Below, piece after piece: positions 52,830 through 59,363 of a stretch of DNA of 64,000 nucleotides. Every line of letters begins with the position of its first letter. Within the stretch, counting starts at the first letter, position 1. Source of the stretch: Cyanobacteriota bacterium (GTDB lineage Bacteria > Acidobacteriota > Vicinamibacteria > Vicinamibacterales > UBA2999); the NCBI GenBank assembly GCA_019752015.1, contig JAIEMQ010000001.1, positions 23,784 through 87,783 on the forward strand, written 5' to 3'. Position numbers and translations under genes: made by a program. A model generated the notes under the pieces. It was not told the DNA's origin and searched no databases. It worked only from the letters and a program-made list of their open reading frames with translations.

Positions 52830-53618
52830 CTATTCGGGGAGATCGACCTGGCGAAGAGCCGTGTGTTGGTTGCGCTCTCGCAGTTCCTGAAACAGGAAAA
52901 AAAGTATTGGGTTGCGCCGAAGCGCCATCTTGACGATCGTGCGTGCCATGGTGTCGGCGTAGACGCGCCGCAGCGAGAAATAGAGATACGGCGCGAGCAA
53001 CGAATGGAGCAGCGGCAGGGTGTATGCCGACGGCGTCGACACCCTGACCGCGATCGCTCCACTGACGATTCCCAGCACATATAAGAACGCCACGTAGTGC
53101 AGCGCAAACACGACGTGCGCCGCCGCGGGCCGGCGTTTGCCCAGAAAGAAGATCGCGTTCAGCAGCGCGACGACGGCAACGCTGAGCGCCAGGCTGGCGG
53201 TGCAGACGGACTGAAAGCGCAGCTCGAAGCGCTCCTCGAAGTGTTCGCGGCTCAGGCCGCTGCGCGCCATCGCGTCGTTGACCGAGCCGCTGATCAGGCC
53301 GGTGCCGTCCGCGGCCACGATCGCATCGAGCGTGAAGCCGGTGTACGGCGCGGCCATGAAAAAGATCGCGCCGCACAGCAGGTAGACCTTGAGCGGGGAC
53401 AGATACGGACGACGATTCCCGGAGATGTAGTCGGCGGTGAGCTTGCCCGGCACGAACAAGGCGCGCAGGCTGCGCAGCGTCTTGAAAAGGTCGGTCGCGT
53501 GCTGCCAGACTTCCGCGCCGATCGCGCGCGCCGTCAGCGCATCGTCAGCGAGCGCCTTCTGGCCGCAACTCGAGCAGTAAGACCCGGCCAGCGGGGCATG
53601 ACAGTGGCGGCAATCCAT
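52830..53618 (-). CDS. DUF3667 membrane protein with zinc ribbon
   Basis: 262 residues. The N-terminus is a CRHCHAPLAGSYCSSCGQK zinc ribbon. The DUF3667 core follows (LRALFVPGKLTADYISGNRR, PYLSPLKVYLLCGAIFFM), with about five hydrophobic segments. The family has no known function. Bases 53619-53784 upstream hold no recognisable gene. Confidence 0.88.
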   Translation of the reverse strand: MDCRHCHAPLAGSYCSSCGQKALADDALTARAIGAEVWQHATDLFKTLRSLRALFVPGKLTADYISGNRRPYLSPLKVYLLCGAIFFMAAPYTGFTLDAIVAADGTGLISGSVNDAMARSGLSREHFEERFELRFQSVCTASLALSVAVVALLNAIFFLGKRRPAAAHVVFALHYVAFLYVLGIVSGAIAVRVSTPSAYTLPLLHSLLAPYLYFSLRRVYADTMARTIVKMALRRNPILFFLFQELRERNQHTALRQVDLPE

Positions 53619-53784
53619 CCGCCGCTATTTTGCATCGTCAGGGCCCGCGCTGAACCCGGCCTCGGCGAAATGATCTCCACAGCTCCAGGTCCCGATGTAG
53701 TTCTCAGTGCCGCCCGGCGCAAACCCGCGGATGTTGGGCCGCAACGTCTACGTGCTCAACTGCCGGCCGAGTAACCCGCCGGGC

Positions 53785-54222
53785 TCATGAGCCAATCAGC
53801 TCCGTTGCGATTCCAATAGCTGCGGCGATCGCAGTCTGCCGTGCGTCGGCACTCACGAACGCCAACTCGGACGACGCCCGGCGATCGGCAAACAGTTCAG
53901 CCGAGGCCACGTGGATAGCGTCAAGCGTGCGGAGCGGATGTGCCGCCACGAGCTTCTCGGCGGCCTGCAGTATCTCGCTCGTGACCTCAATCAAGGCCCA
54001 GAACTCACGATCGGCGGCGAATCGTTTCAGGATTTGCGGAACGCGCCGCGCGTCGAGAGAACCGTCCGTCACGCGACGACGCAAGGCGCTTCGGAGTTCG
54101 GCGGACAGGAGTTGTGATGTGACGCACTGATGCTGACGCAGGAGCTGCAGCACCTCGCGGCGCCCTTTCTCATCAACGTACCGCTTGATGAGCGCGCTGG
54201 TATCGAAGTACGCCCACGACAC
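53785..54222 (-). CDS. PIN-domain toxin (VapC-like)
   Basis: 145 residues. PIN active-site acids are present: first Asp in AYFDTSALIKRY, Glu in SQLLSAELRSAL, Asp in RTLDAIHVASAEL, and Asp in FVSADARQ. VapC-type toxins cleave tRNA or rRNA. It follows the antitoxin gene by two bases on the minus strand. Confidence 0.92.
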   Translation of the reverse strand: MSWAYFDTSALIKRYVDEKGRREVLQLLRQHQCVTSQLLSAELRSALRRRVTDGSLDARRVPQILKRFAADREFWALIEVTSEILQAAEKLVAAHPLRTLDAIHVASAELFADRRASSELAFVSADARQTAIAAAIGIATELIGS

Positions 54223-54224
54223 GG

Positions 54225-54512
54225 CTAGACACGATCCTCGCGATCATCGATGACGGTCTGAGAGAGCGGCTTGCCCTCGACCTTTACCGGCCGCCAACGT
54301 GGCGCCGGCGTCGGCCCTTTCCGGGACGCTGGTTTCAAGAAGCCTTCGTCGACCATTGCTTGCATGGCGATCTCGACCGCATCCTTGGTCTTGATGGGCT
54401 TGATCACCGCAATCGCCCGACCACGCTCGGTGAGGACGACTTCCTTGCCCGCGCGGACGGCTTTGATGGCTTTCGAGAATCGCTGATTGGCTTCGCGCAG
54501 TCCGAGTCTCAT
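54225..54512 (-). CDS. Phd/YefM-type antitoxin
   Basis: 95 residues. LREANQRFSKAIKAVRAGKE and VVLTERGRAIAVIKP form the Phd/YefM DNA-binding domain; the C-terminal part (KGPTPAPRWRPVKVEGKPL) should wrap the toxin. An antitoxin-first order with PIN toxin is usual. The dyad ATGTAGT-GATGTT-ACTACAT (54511-54530) overlaps its start codon and is the likely autoregulatory operator. Confidence 0.9.
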   Translation of the reverse strand: MRLGLREANQRFSKAIKAVRAGKEVVLTERGRAIAVIKPIKTKDAVEIAMQAMVDEGFLKPASRKGPTPAPRWRPVKVEGKPLSQTVIDDREDRV

Positions 54513-54530
54513 GTAGTGATGTTACTACAT
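54511..54530 (-). promoter_or_regulatory. Operator dyad of the toxin-antitoxin operon
   Basis: Perfect 7-bp arms ATGTAGT/ACTACAT separated by GATGTT, covering the antitoxin start codon. Binding there would block both transcription and translation starts. Confidence 0.6.
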
Positions 54531-54581
54531 TAAGAAGGGGAGTTGACTCACTCCGGAAAGCCGCGTGATCAGGCCGACGGC

Positions 54582-54809
54582 TTACGCGCTGAGGGCTCGC
54601 GCCGCCGGACGGTCCGCTGGTGTGGGGAGGCGAAGGGCGCTCGCCGGCAGTGTGACCACGGCGACAGTGTTTCCCGTCATGTCGAAGAACTCGACCGAGT
54701 AGCCTTCCTCAGTCACGCCCGAGACTACGTGGCGTTCCACGACCGTGCCGACGTCGCCGGTCCGAAGCCCGTGGTCGGTGACGTCGCGGGTGAGGATCAC
54801 GTCGCCGTA
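54582..54809 (-). CDS. DUF4926 protein
   Basis: 75 residues from ATG 54809. The family core is clear: DVILTRDVTDHGLRTGDVGT, VVERH, YSVEFFDMTGNTVAVVTLPA. DUF4926 proteins are small beta-barrel-like proteins that often occur beside toxin-antitoxin or DUF6883 genes. The frame overlaps the 3' end of the RHH/RlmJ-like fusion gene by 101 bp in another phase, so the two are probably translationally coupled, unless the larger frame ends early in life. Confidence 0.82.
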   Translation of the reverse strand, partial: YGDVILTRDVTDHGLRTGDVGTVVERHVVSGVTEEGYSVEFFDMTGNTVAVVTLPASALRLPTPADRPAARALSA

Positions 54810-56175
54810 CATTTCGAAAGGCCTGTACGACCTTAAGGTCAAACTCTTGCTCTTTGTGGTCACTGTCACCGAACCGTGCGTCGAACCAGCGTGCCACATC
54901 GTAGCAGTGGCGAAGTCCCTCGCACGCGACTTCCGAATCGAAAGTAGTGTCACAACTGTGAGCGGCCTCATTGCCGCGTTGCCGAACCCAATGCATCGAG
55001 CGAACAACATGGTGATTCAGGCGCTGGTCCGATTCGAGGACTCTGATCGCTGCTGCGGCGTCGCCAGCGGAGTCAAGGTCGAGGCCGCAATGTTGCGCCG
55101 CAAGGTGAACGACCCGCTCCAGAAATCGTCGCTGGTGGAGGAGTGACGCTGCAACGTCGTCGTCCAGTCTGGCGACTGCTTGTTGGATCGCCCCGTGCAG
55201 GCGTCCATCATCGATGTCCCGGAGTGCGCCAAAGCCTTTCGCCCTTATGGTGACGCCGTACTTCTCCACTTCAATCACGTCGCTGGCCCGTTCAACTGCC
55301 CAGCCCAACTCTGCACAGGCCCGCGCGCTGTCTTCGGCGATTCTGGCGGTTGCGTAAGTGGCCAGGTGATACGGGCGTCGATGCATGGTCGCGATCGGGC
55401 CCGTGAATCCTGATGGCGCACCGGGCCAGTCGATGTGCCCTCTTGCTTTGTCGTACGTGAAGACTTCCACAACTGCGGCGTCGACTGTGCGGGCAAGACG
55501 CGACAGACCTTTGGAGATCGAGTTCCAGAGTGCCGGATCCAGCGCGAACGGATCGACCAGTGCGTACATGACATCGGCGTCGGGTATGGCCACCGCTGGC
55601 AGCTCCCGTGCATCGTCAAGCACCACATGTGGCTCGACCTGCTCAATCTTCAACTGTTCTTTGAGCCGAGCCCTCGTATCCCGGTCAAATTCAGCCAGGA
55701 TTAGGGCCGGGGTGCCATGACCGACGGCACGAGACACATCTAAGACAAGACCGCTTGAACACCGGTATCGAGACGGAGTGCCTCCGACGCGGCCCTGACG
55801 TTCGATGTAACTACCAAATGCGGGGTGATGGGAGCACTCACGTTGCGCTTCAACGAGCCACCGAGACGGGTCTGGACATGGGGCTTCGAGCAAGAACGCA
55901 TGCGTGTCGACCGACAGGAGTCGTTGCCCTCGAGTGTGTAGCAGTTCGACGAGGGATGTCAGAGCGGCATGTTTCAGGATGTCGCCAAGGTTGCCGACGT
56001 TGGCGAACTGCTTGTTTGGCAGAGGAGCGACCCTTTTCAACTTCGGCACGAAACCACTCGTCGGGTCCATTGAGCTGGCCAAGAGGTCGAGTGCGACCTG
56101 GTCGACTGTGCGCCCAGTCTCGGTGGCGAGACGGGTCAGCTTCGCTTCGAGTTCCGGTGGAACCTGCAGGTTCAT
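54709..56175 (-). CDS. RHH - RlmJ-like methyltransferase - DUF4145 fusion protein
   Basis: 488 residues in one uninterrupted frame. Residues 1-36 form a ribbon-helix-helix (MNLQVPPELEAKLTRLATET, DQVALDLLASSM). Residues ~45-290 resemble RlmJ/COG2961 methyltransferases: FANVGNLGDILKHAALTSLV, LLSVDTHAF, RVGGTPSRYR, and YALVDPFALD where RlmJ has a DPPY. Residues ~330-450 match DUF4145, a HEPN-like domain (RFLERVVHLAAQH, WVRQRGNEAAHSCDTTFDSE). The last ~35 residues are basic and overlap the DUF4926 gene. No such combination is known to me. Role unknown; a methylation- or RNA-targeting defence function is a guess. Confidence 0.75.
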   Translation of the reverse strand: MNLQVPPELEAKLTRLATETGRTVDQVALDLLASSMDPTSGFVPKLKRVAPLPNKQFANVGNLGDILKHAALTSLVELLHTRGQRLLSVDTHAFLLEAPCPDPSRWLVEAQRECSHHPAFGSYIERQGRVGGTPSRYRCSSGLVLDVSRAVGHGTPALILAEFDRDTRARLKEQLKIEQVEPHVVLDDARELPAVAIPDADVMYALVDPFALDPALWNSISKGLSRLARTVDAAVVEVFTYDKARGHIDWPGAPSGFTGPIATMHRRPYHLATYATARIAEDSARACAELGWAVERASDVIEVEKYGVTIRAKGFGALRDIDDGRLHGAIQQAVARLDDDVAASLLHQRRFLERVVHLAAQHCGLDLDSAGDAAAAIRVLESDQRLNHHVVRSMHWVRQRGNEAAHSCDTTFDSEVACEGLRHCYDVARWFDARFGDSDHKEQEFDLKVVQAFRNVRRRDPHPRRHRPRASDRRRRHGRGTPRSLGRD

Positions 56176-56399
56176 GAGGCCAGCGTAGGGGGGACTTCAC
56201 GGCTGTCAACCCTTCCTTCTCGAGCCGTCCACCATCGCGAGAGGATGCTGAATTCGAATGCTCTCGCTGCAGAGTGACACGGCCCGGACGTACGCCATGA
56301 TCGCGGCGTGGGGGGTCGAGGAGGGGGAACGCATAGGGGAACGCTGGGTTGAACAGAGTGTGCCCCCTATTGCGGGCCGGGATGACGTGCCCGACAGCG

Positions 56400-56558
56400 A
56401 AGGCACAAACTCCACTCGAGTACAAGCAGCGCCTGCAGATGCTGTTCTTCCCGGAAGGAATTGCGTACGACGGAAATCGATTCAATCGAACCGCCGCAAC
56501 GGCACCACTTTTCAACTACTTGGCGCCGTCTGAGAGTGCTGATGAAAAGTTGGTGAGC
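56400..56558 (+). pseudogene. C-terminal fragment of a serine site-specific recombinase
   Basis: The frame reads TPLEYKQRLQMLFFPEGIAY, DGNRFNRTAATAPLFNYLAP, SESADEKLVS, closely like the C-terminus of large serine recombinases (RLQxLFFPEGIxFDGxxF). Upstream no recombinase catalytic domain remains. The fragment runs straight into the 46-bp tRNA-derived repeat at 56550, so the element that carried it probably used this tRNA as its attachment site. Confidence 0.6.
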
Positions 56559-56595
56559 CCGGAAGGAATCGAACCTTCAACCAACAGATTAAGAG
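56550..56595. repeat. attL-like direct repeat: 3' half of tRNA-Lys
   Basis: 46 bp identical to 59141-59186, that is, from the tRNA anticodon loop to one base beyond the 3' CCA. Downstream sequence diverges at once. It marks the far end of a 2.6-kb insertion. Confidence 0.85.
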
Positions 56596-56728
56596 ACTTC
56601 GCAAGAACGAGGTCACGTCGTCGCAGGTCGTGATTGTCCAGACGGATCGGGGCCGCTTGGCGGCGGGGAAGGGCGCGCGATACGAGCGGAGTTCCACATA
56701 GTGCCACACGCCGCCTGCGTCCCATCAA

Positions 56729-57421
56729 TCAGTTCAGGGCCGCGATCGCGTTGAAGCGTCCTTCGAGAAGCGCGCGCCGCGACTGACTCGCCGAATCGGG
56801 CAACAGGAAGCCTGGGATAGCTTCGCGGAAGTCCTCGTCGCTCATCAATCTTCTGATCTCAGAAGCGATGTATGCCCGCACGTCGGCGGTGGCGTTTGCG
56901 ATTTCACCAACGATCTCCGCGCGGCCATCGATGAGCGCGATGATGTCCTCGAGGTCGTGGCTCAAGGTGACATCGTCGGCGCCGCGTCCGTGAAACGCCT
57001 CGAGTTTCGTGGCGACGAAATACACGGGTTTCACCACTCGGATGGTCTGTCCCGCAACGATCATAGTGTCGGCCGATTCAACGGCCACCCGATACCAGCG
57101 ATTCGTGAATCCCAACACTTTCTCGTCGATTGGCATCACGTCGATGACGACGTCGCTATAACGCCACCGGCAGAGCGGCGCACCTTCGGTGGTGTCTTCA
57201 ACGAGACCGAGCGCTTTCAGGCGTTTCGACAGTGCCTCGTACTCCGCGTACGACGTCGCGTTGACGATCGTGTCGACGTCTTTCGTGGGTCGAATGCCGG
57301 CCGCAGCTGGATCGGTCAGCAGCAATCCCGTTGTGGATCCGCCGACGAACACCACTTCGTCGAGCATTGGTGTGAGCAGTCGCACGACGAATTCGAACAT
57401 CGCGCGGTTCGGATCAGCCAC
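56729..57421 (-). CDS. Nucleotidyltransferase-fold protein (AbiEii/MNT-like), putative toxin
   Basis: 230 residues. The nucleotidyltransferase signature is present: VVFVGGSTTGLLL (GGS), TKDVDTIVNA (DxD) and YSDVVIDVMPID with the third Asp. A helical C-terminus follows (ATKLEAFHGRGADDVTLSHD, LEDIIALIDGR). Similar proteins act as AbiEii-type toxins or MNT antitoxins. Its start overlaps the end of an HTH gene by 8 bp. Both genes lie inside the tRNA-Lys insert. Confidence 0.85.
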   Translation of the reverse strand: MADPNRAMFEFVVRLLTPMLDEVVFVGGSTTGLLLTDPAAAGIRPTKDVDTIVNATSYAEYEALSKRLKALGLVEDTTEGAPLCRWRYSDVVIDVMPIDEKVLGFTNRWYRVAVESADTMIVAGQTIRVVKPVYFVATKLEAFHGRGADDVTLSHDLEDIIALIDGRAEIVGEIANATADVRAYIASEIRRLMSDEDFREAIPGFLLPDSASQSRRALLEGRFNAIAALN

Positions 57422-57941
57422 GCAGCAGCCTCCGCAGTCTGGACGTCAACTCGCGCTCCGCGATCTGACGTTCTCGTGCCCGGCCTTCCCGAAGGGCATC
57501 GAGTAATGCGAGCAGCTCGTACAGCACAGGATCCTGGGCTGCTGCTTTCGGCGCGCTCTTATGCAATGGCTCGAAGGTAATTCCTCGGACTGGCCCGTCG
57601 GCGGACGGCCACACGGGTGGCAGCTCGGAATCCGCGGCGACTTGATTCTGCAGCGGAGGTGCGGCGTACGCCGTCGGCATCCCGCGCGTGGGCTCGCCAC
57701 GCTGCGCCGGAAACGCGTACTTCACCCCGTGAACGAGAAATTCCTCGATCGGTCGCAACCGCGGACGACAATCTTGGCTGTCCACGAGCTGCGACTTCTG
57801 GAGGCGTTTCAAGGACAGATGAATCTGCGAAGAGCTGAGCCCGAGGTCGGCGGCAATCCGAGCCATCGACGGCCGTTTGCCTCCATAACTGACCAGCTTT
57901 GCCAATACGACGATGTCCTGTGGAAGTAGCGCCTGAGCCAT
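57414..57941 (-). CDS. Winged-helix protein paired with the nucleotidyltransferase
   Basis: 175 residues. The N-terminal wHTH is clear (LLPQDIVVLAKLVSYGG, MARIAADLGLSSSQIHLSLK, RLQKSQLVDSQ), followed by a Pro-rich linker and a helical C-terminus (LYELLALLDALREGRARERQ). It precedes and overlaps the NTase gene, as AbiEi precedes AbiEii. A dyad right before the start codon suggests autoregulation. Proposed role: antitoxin/repressor. Confidence 0.83.
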   Translation of the reverse strand: MAQALLPQDIVVLAKLVSYGGKRPSMARIAADLGLSSSQIHLSLKRLQKSQLVDSQDCRPRLRPIEEFLVHGVKYAFPAQRGEPTRGMPTAYAAPPLQNQVAADSELPPVWPSADGPVRGITFEPLHKSAPKAAAQDPVLYELLALLDALREGRARERQIAERELTSRLRRLLRG

Positions 57942-57942
57942 T

Positions 57943-57967
57943 CCATATTCTAGAATCGAGAATGTGG
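57943..57967 (-). promoter_or_regulatory. Operator-like dyad before the HTH/NTase operon
   Basis: CCATATTCT-AGAATCG-AGAATGTGG: 8 of 9 arm positions pair. It lies one base upstream of the HTH start codon and includes the perfect palindrome ATTCTAGAAT. Confidence 0.5.
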
Positions 57968-58097
57968 CATAGCAAGCGGCGTCGCATGCGACCGATTAAG
58001 CTCGATTCGACGTTGGAACATCATTGTGGAGACCACTCGCCGCGGCGGTATCGTTAGCCGCAGGGGGGATTAGCCGCAGGGGGCGTCCTGAGTAGCG

Positions 58098-58952
58098 ATG
58101 CGAATCATCCGCACACTTTTGCTTTCGGTGATCGTCCTCCAAACGCCCTCGGATCTCGATGCTACGCTGATGCGCCTCGACGCATACATACTTGCCTACG
58201 AACCCAAGCTGAGCGAACTGATTGCCGACGAGACATTCGTGCAAGAGGTGAACTTACCGAGGGAGCAGCTCTACTGGCCGCGTGAGGCACGATCGCCAGG
58301 GCCAAGCCGCGTCCGCAGGAGTATCAAGTCCGAAGTCGCCTTCGTTGCGCTGCCAGACAATGCCGGATGGCTCGGGTTTCGACACGTGACCTCCGTCGAC
58401 GGCCGAGTCGTACGTGACGGCAAGACATCGTTGATAGCCGCGCTGCAGACGAACGGCTACGACGCGGCGCGGGCGCTCCTCGATGCGAGCGCGGAATACA
58501 ATCTCGGACTGCCGCGCACAACGAACCTCCCAAACCTGCCGCTGGAGTTGCTACGTGAGCGCAACCGCAAACGGTTCGACGTCAGACTGGATAGCCGCGA
58601 GAAGATCCAAAGTACGAATACCTTGCGCGTATCCCTTGTTGAACAGCTCACGCCGACGCTCATTCGCAATCCCGTCAGCAATGCTGATATGCCGAGCGTC
58701 GTACGCGCGTGGATCAACGACAGGACCGGCGAGTTACTGAGGGCTGAAGTGAAGACATTTGCGTCACTAGCGGCGAAGGAACCTGAAAATGCCATCGTCG
58801 TAGACTTCGAGGTAAATAAAGCGCTTGGCATGCTGCTGCCGATCCGGATGCGCGAGACGTTTCCCGTCGAGCGGCCGCGGCTTGGCACCGGTGTCGCCAA
58901 TTATTCGAACTTCAGGAGATTTCAGACGTCAGCGCGTATCATTCCGCAGTGA
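58098..58952 (+). CDS. Secreted hypothetical protein in the tRNA-Lys insert
   Basis: 284 residues with a short signal (MRIIRTLLLSVIVLQ). Mixed alpha/beta sequence with an N-terminal helix (LDATLMRLDAYILAYEPKLS), EVAFVALPDNAGWLGFRHVT, VVRAWINDRTGELLRAEVKT and VDFEVNKALGMLLPIRMRET, where the last parts look like outer-membrane lipoprotein carrier-type strands. It belongs to a family common in Acidobacteriota without known function. It is divergent from the HTH/NTase pair. Confidence 0.78.
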   Translation: MRIIRTLLLSVIVLQTPSDLDATLMRLDAYILAYEPKLSELIADETFVQEVNLPREQLYWPREARSPGPSRVRRSIKSEVAFVALPDNAGWLGFRHVTSVDGRVVRDGKTSLIAALQTNGYDAARALLDASAEYNLGLPRTTNLPNLPLELLRERNRKRFDVRLDSREKIQSTNTLRVSLVEQLTPTLIRNPVSNADMPSVVRAWINDRTGELLRAEVKTFASLAAKEPENAIVVDFEVNKALGMLLPIRMRETFPVERPRLGTGVANYSNFRRFQTSARIIPQ

Positions 58953-59140
58953 ACGGCGGCCAACAGATTCTTCATCTGCTGCCAAGACGTTGCGCCCCCC
59001 GTGCGTTGGATTCGGGCACGAAATCGCTCGCTGCCGGATGGTTCGCCGCGATCATTGACGGAACGAGTGCCACAGAGTGCCACACGCACATGGTGCTCTT
59101 GAACAGAGCATTCGCCGAAGTACTTGATTCGATTGAAGAT

Positions 59141-59186
59141 TTGGTGAGCCCGGAAGGAATCGAACCTTCAACCAACAGATTAAGAG
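59141..59186. repeat. attR-like direct repeat at the tRNA-Lys 3' half
   Basis: Identical to 56550-56595. The copy here belongs to the intact tRNA gene, as expected when integration regenerates the tRNA on one side. Confidence 0.85.
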
Positions 59187-59217
59187 TCTGCTGCTCTGCC
59201 AGTTGAGCTACGGGCCC
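59142..59217 (-). tRNA. tRNA-Lys (CTT anticodon)
   Basis: 76 nt on the minus strand, starting GGGCCCGTAGCTCAACTGGC and ending in an encoded CCA. The acceptor stem GGGCCCG/CGGGCTC pairs with one G-U. D arm, anticodon stem GCAGA/TCTGT with loop CTCTTAA (anticodon CTT), and T arm with GGTTCGATTCC are all formed. It is the integration target of the 2.6-kb insert. Confidence 0.96.
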
Positions 59218-59228
59218 ACAGCGGCGTG

Positions 59229-59256
59229 GTCACGCCGAAGCGTTACTCGGCGTGAC
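59229..59256 (-). promoter_or_regulatory. 10-bp hairpin in the tRNA-Lys 5' leader
   Basis: GTCACGCCGA-AGCGTTAC-TCGGCGTGAC lies between the predicted transcription start and the mature tRNA 5' end. It may influence leader processing. Confidence 0.45.
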
Positions 59257-59268
59257 TGGCAAACCTTA

Positions 59269-59298
59269 ACTATACCAACTCCCCTGACAGCCTGACAA
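59269..59298 (-). promoter_or_regulatory. Predicted promoter of tRNA-Lys
   Basis: On the minus strand TTGTCA (59298-59293) and TATAGT (59274-59269) are 18 bases apart, giving a start about 45 bases before the tRNA. Confidence 0.5.
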
Positions 59299-59363
59299 CC
59301 GTTCCAGCGCCGTGGACGCCGTTCAGCCTAGAATTGAGCGGTTCGCAGTCACCCGGAGACACG

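Noticed and set aside
56540..56633. Peptide VSPEGIEPSTNRLR as a conserved protein motif
   Set aside because: It is the well-known false translation of the 3' half of a tRNA gene; the DNA is the tRNA-Lys-derived repeat. The same applies at 59146-59190.
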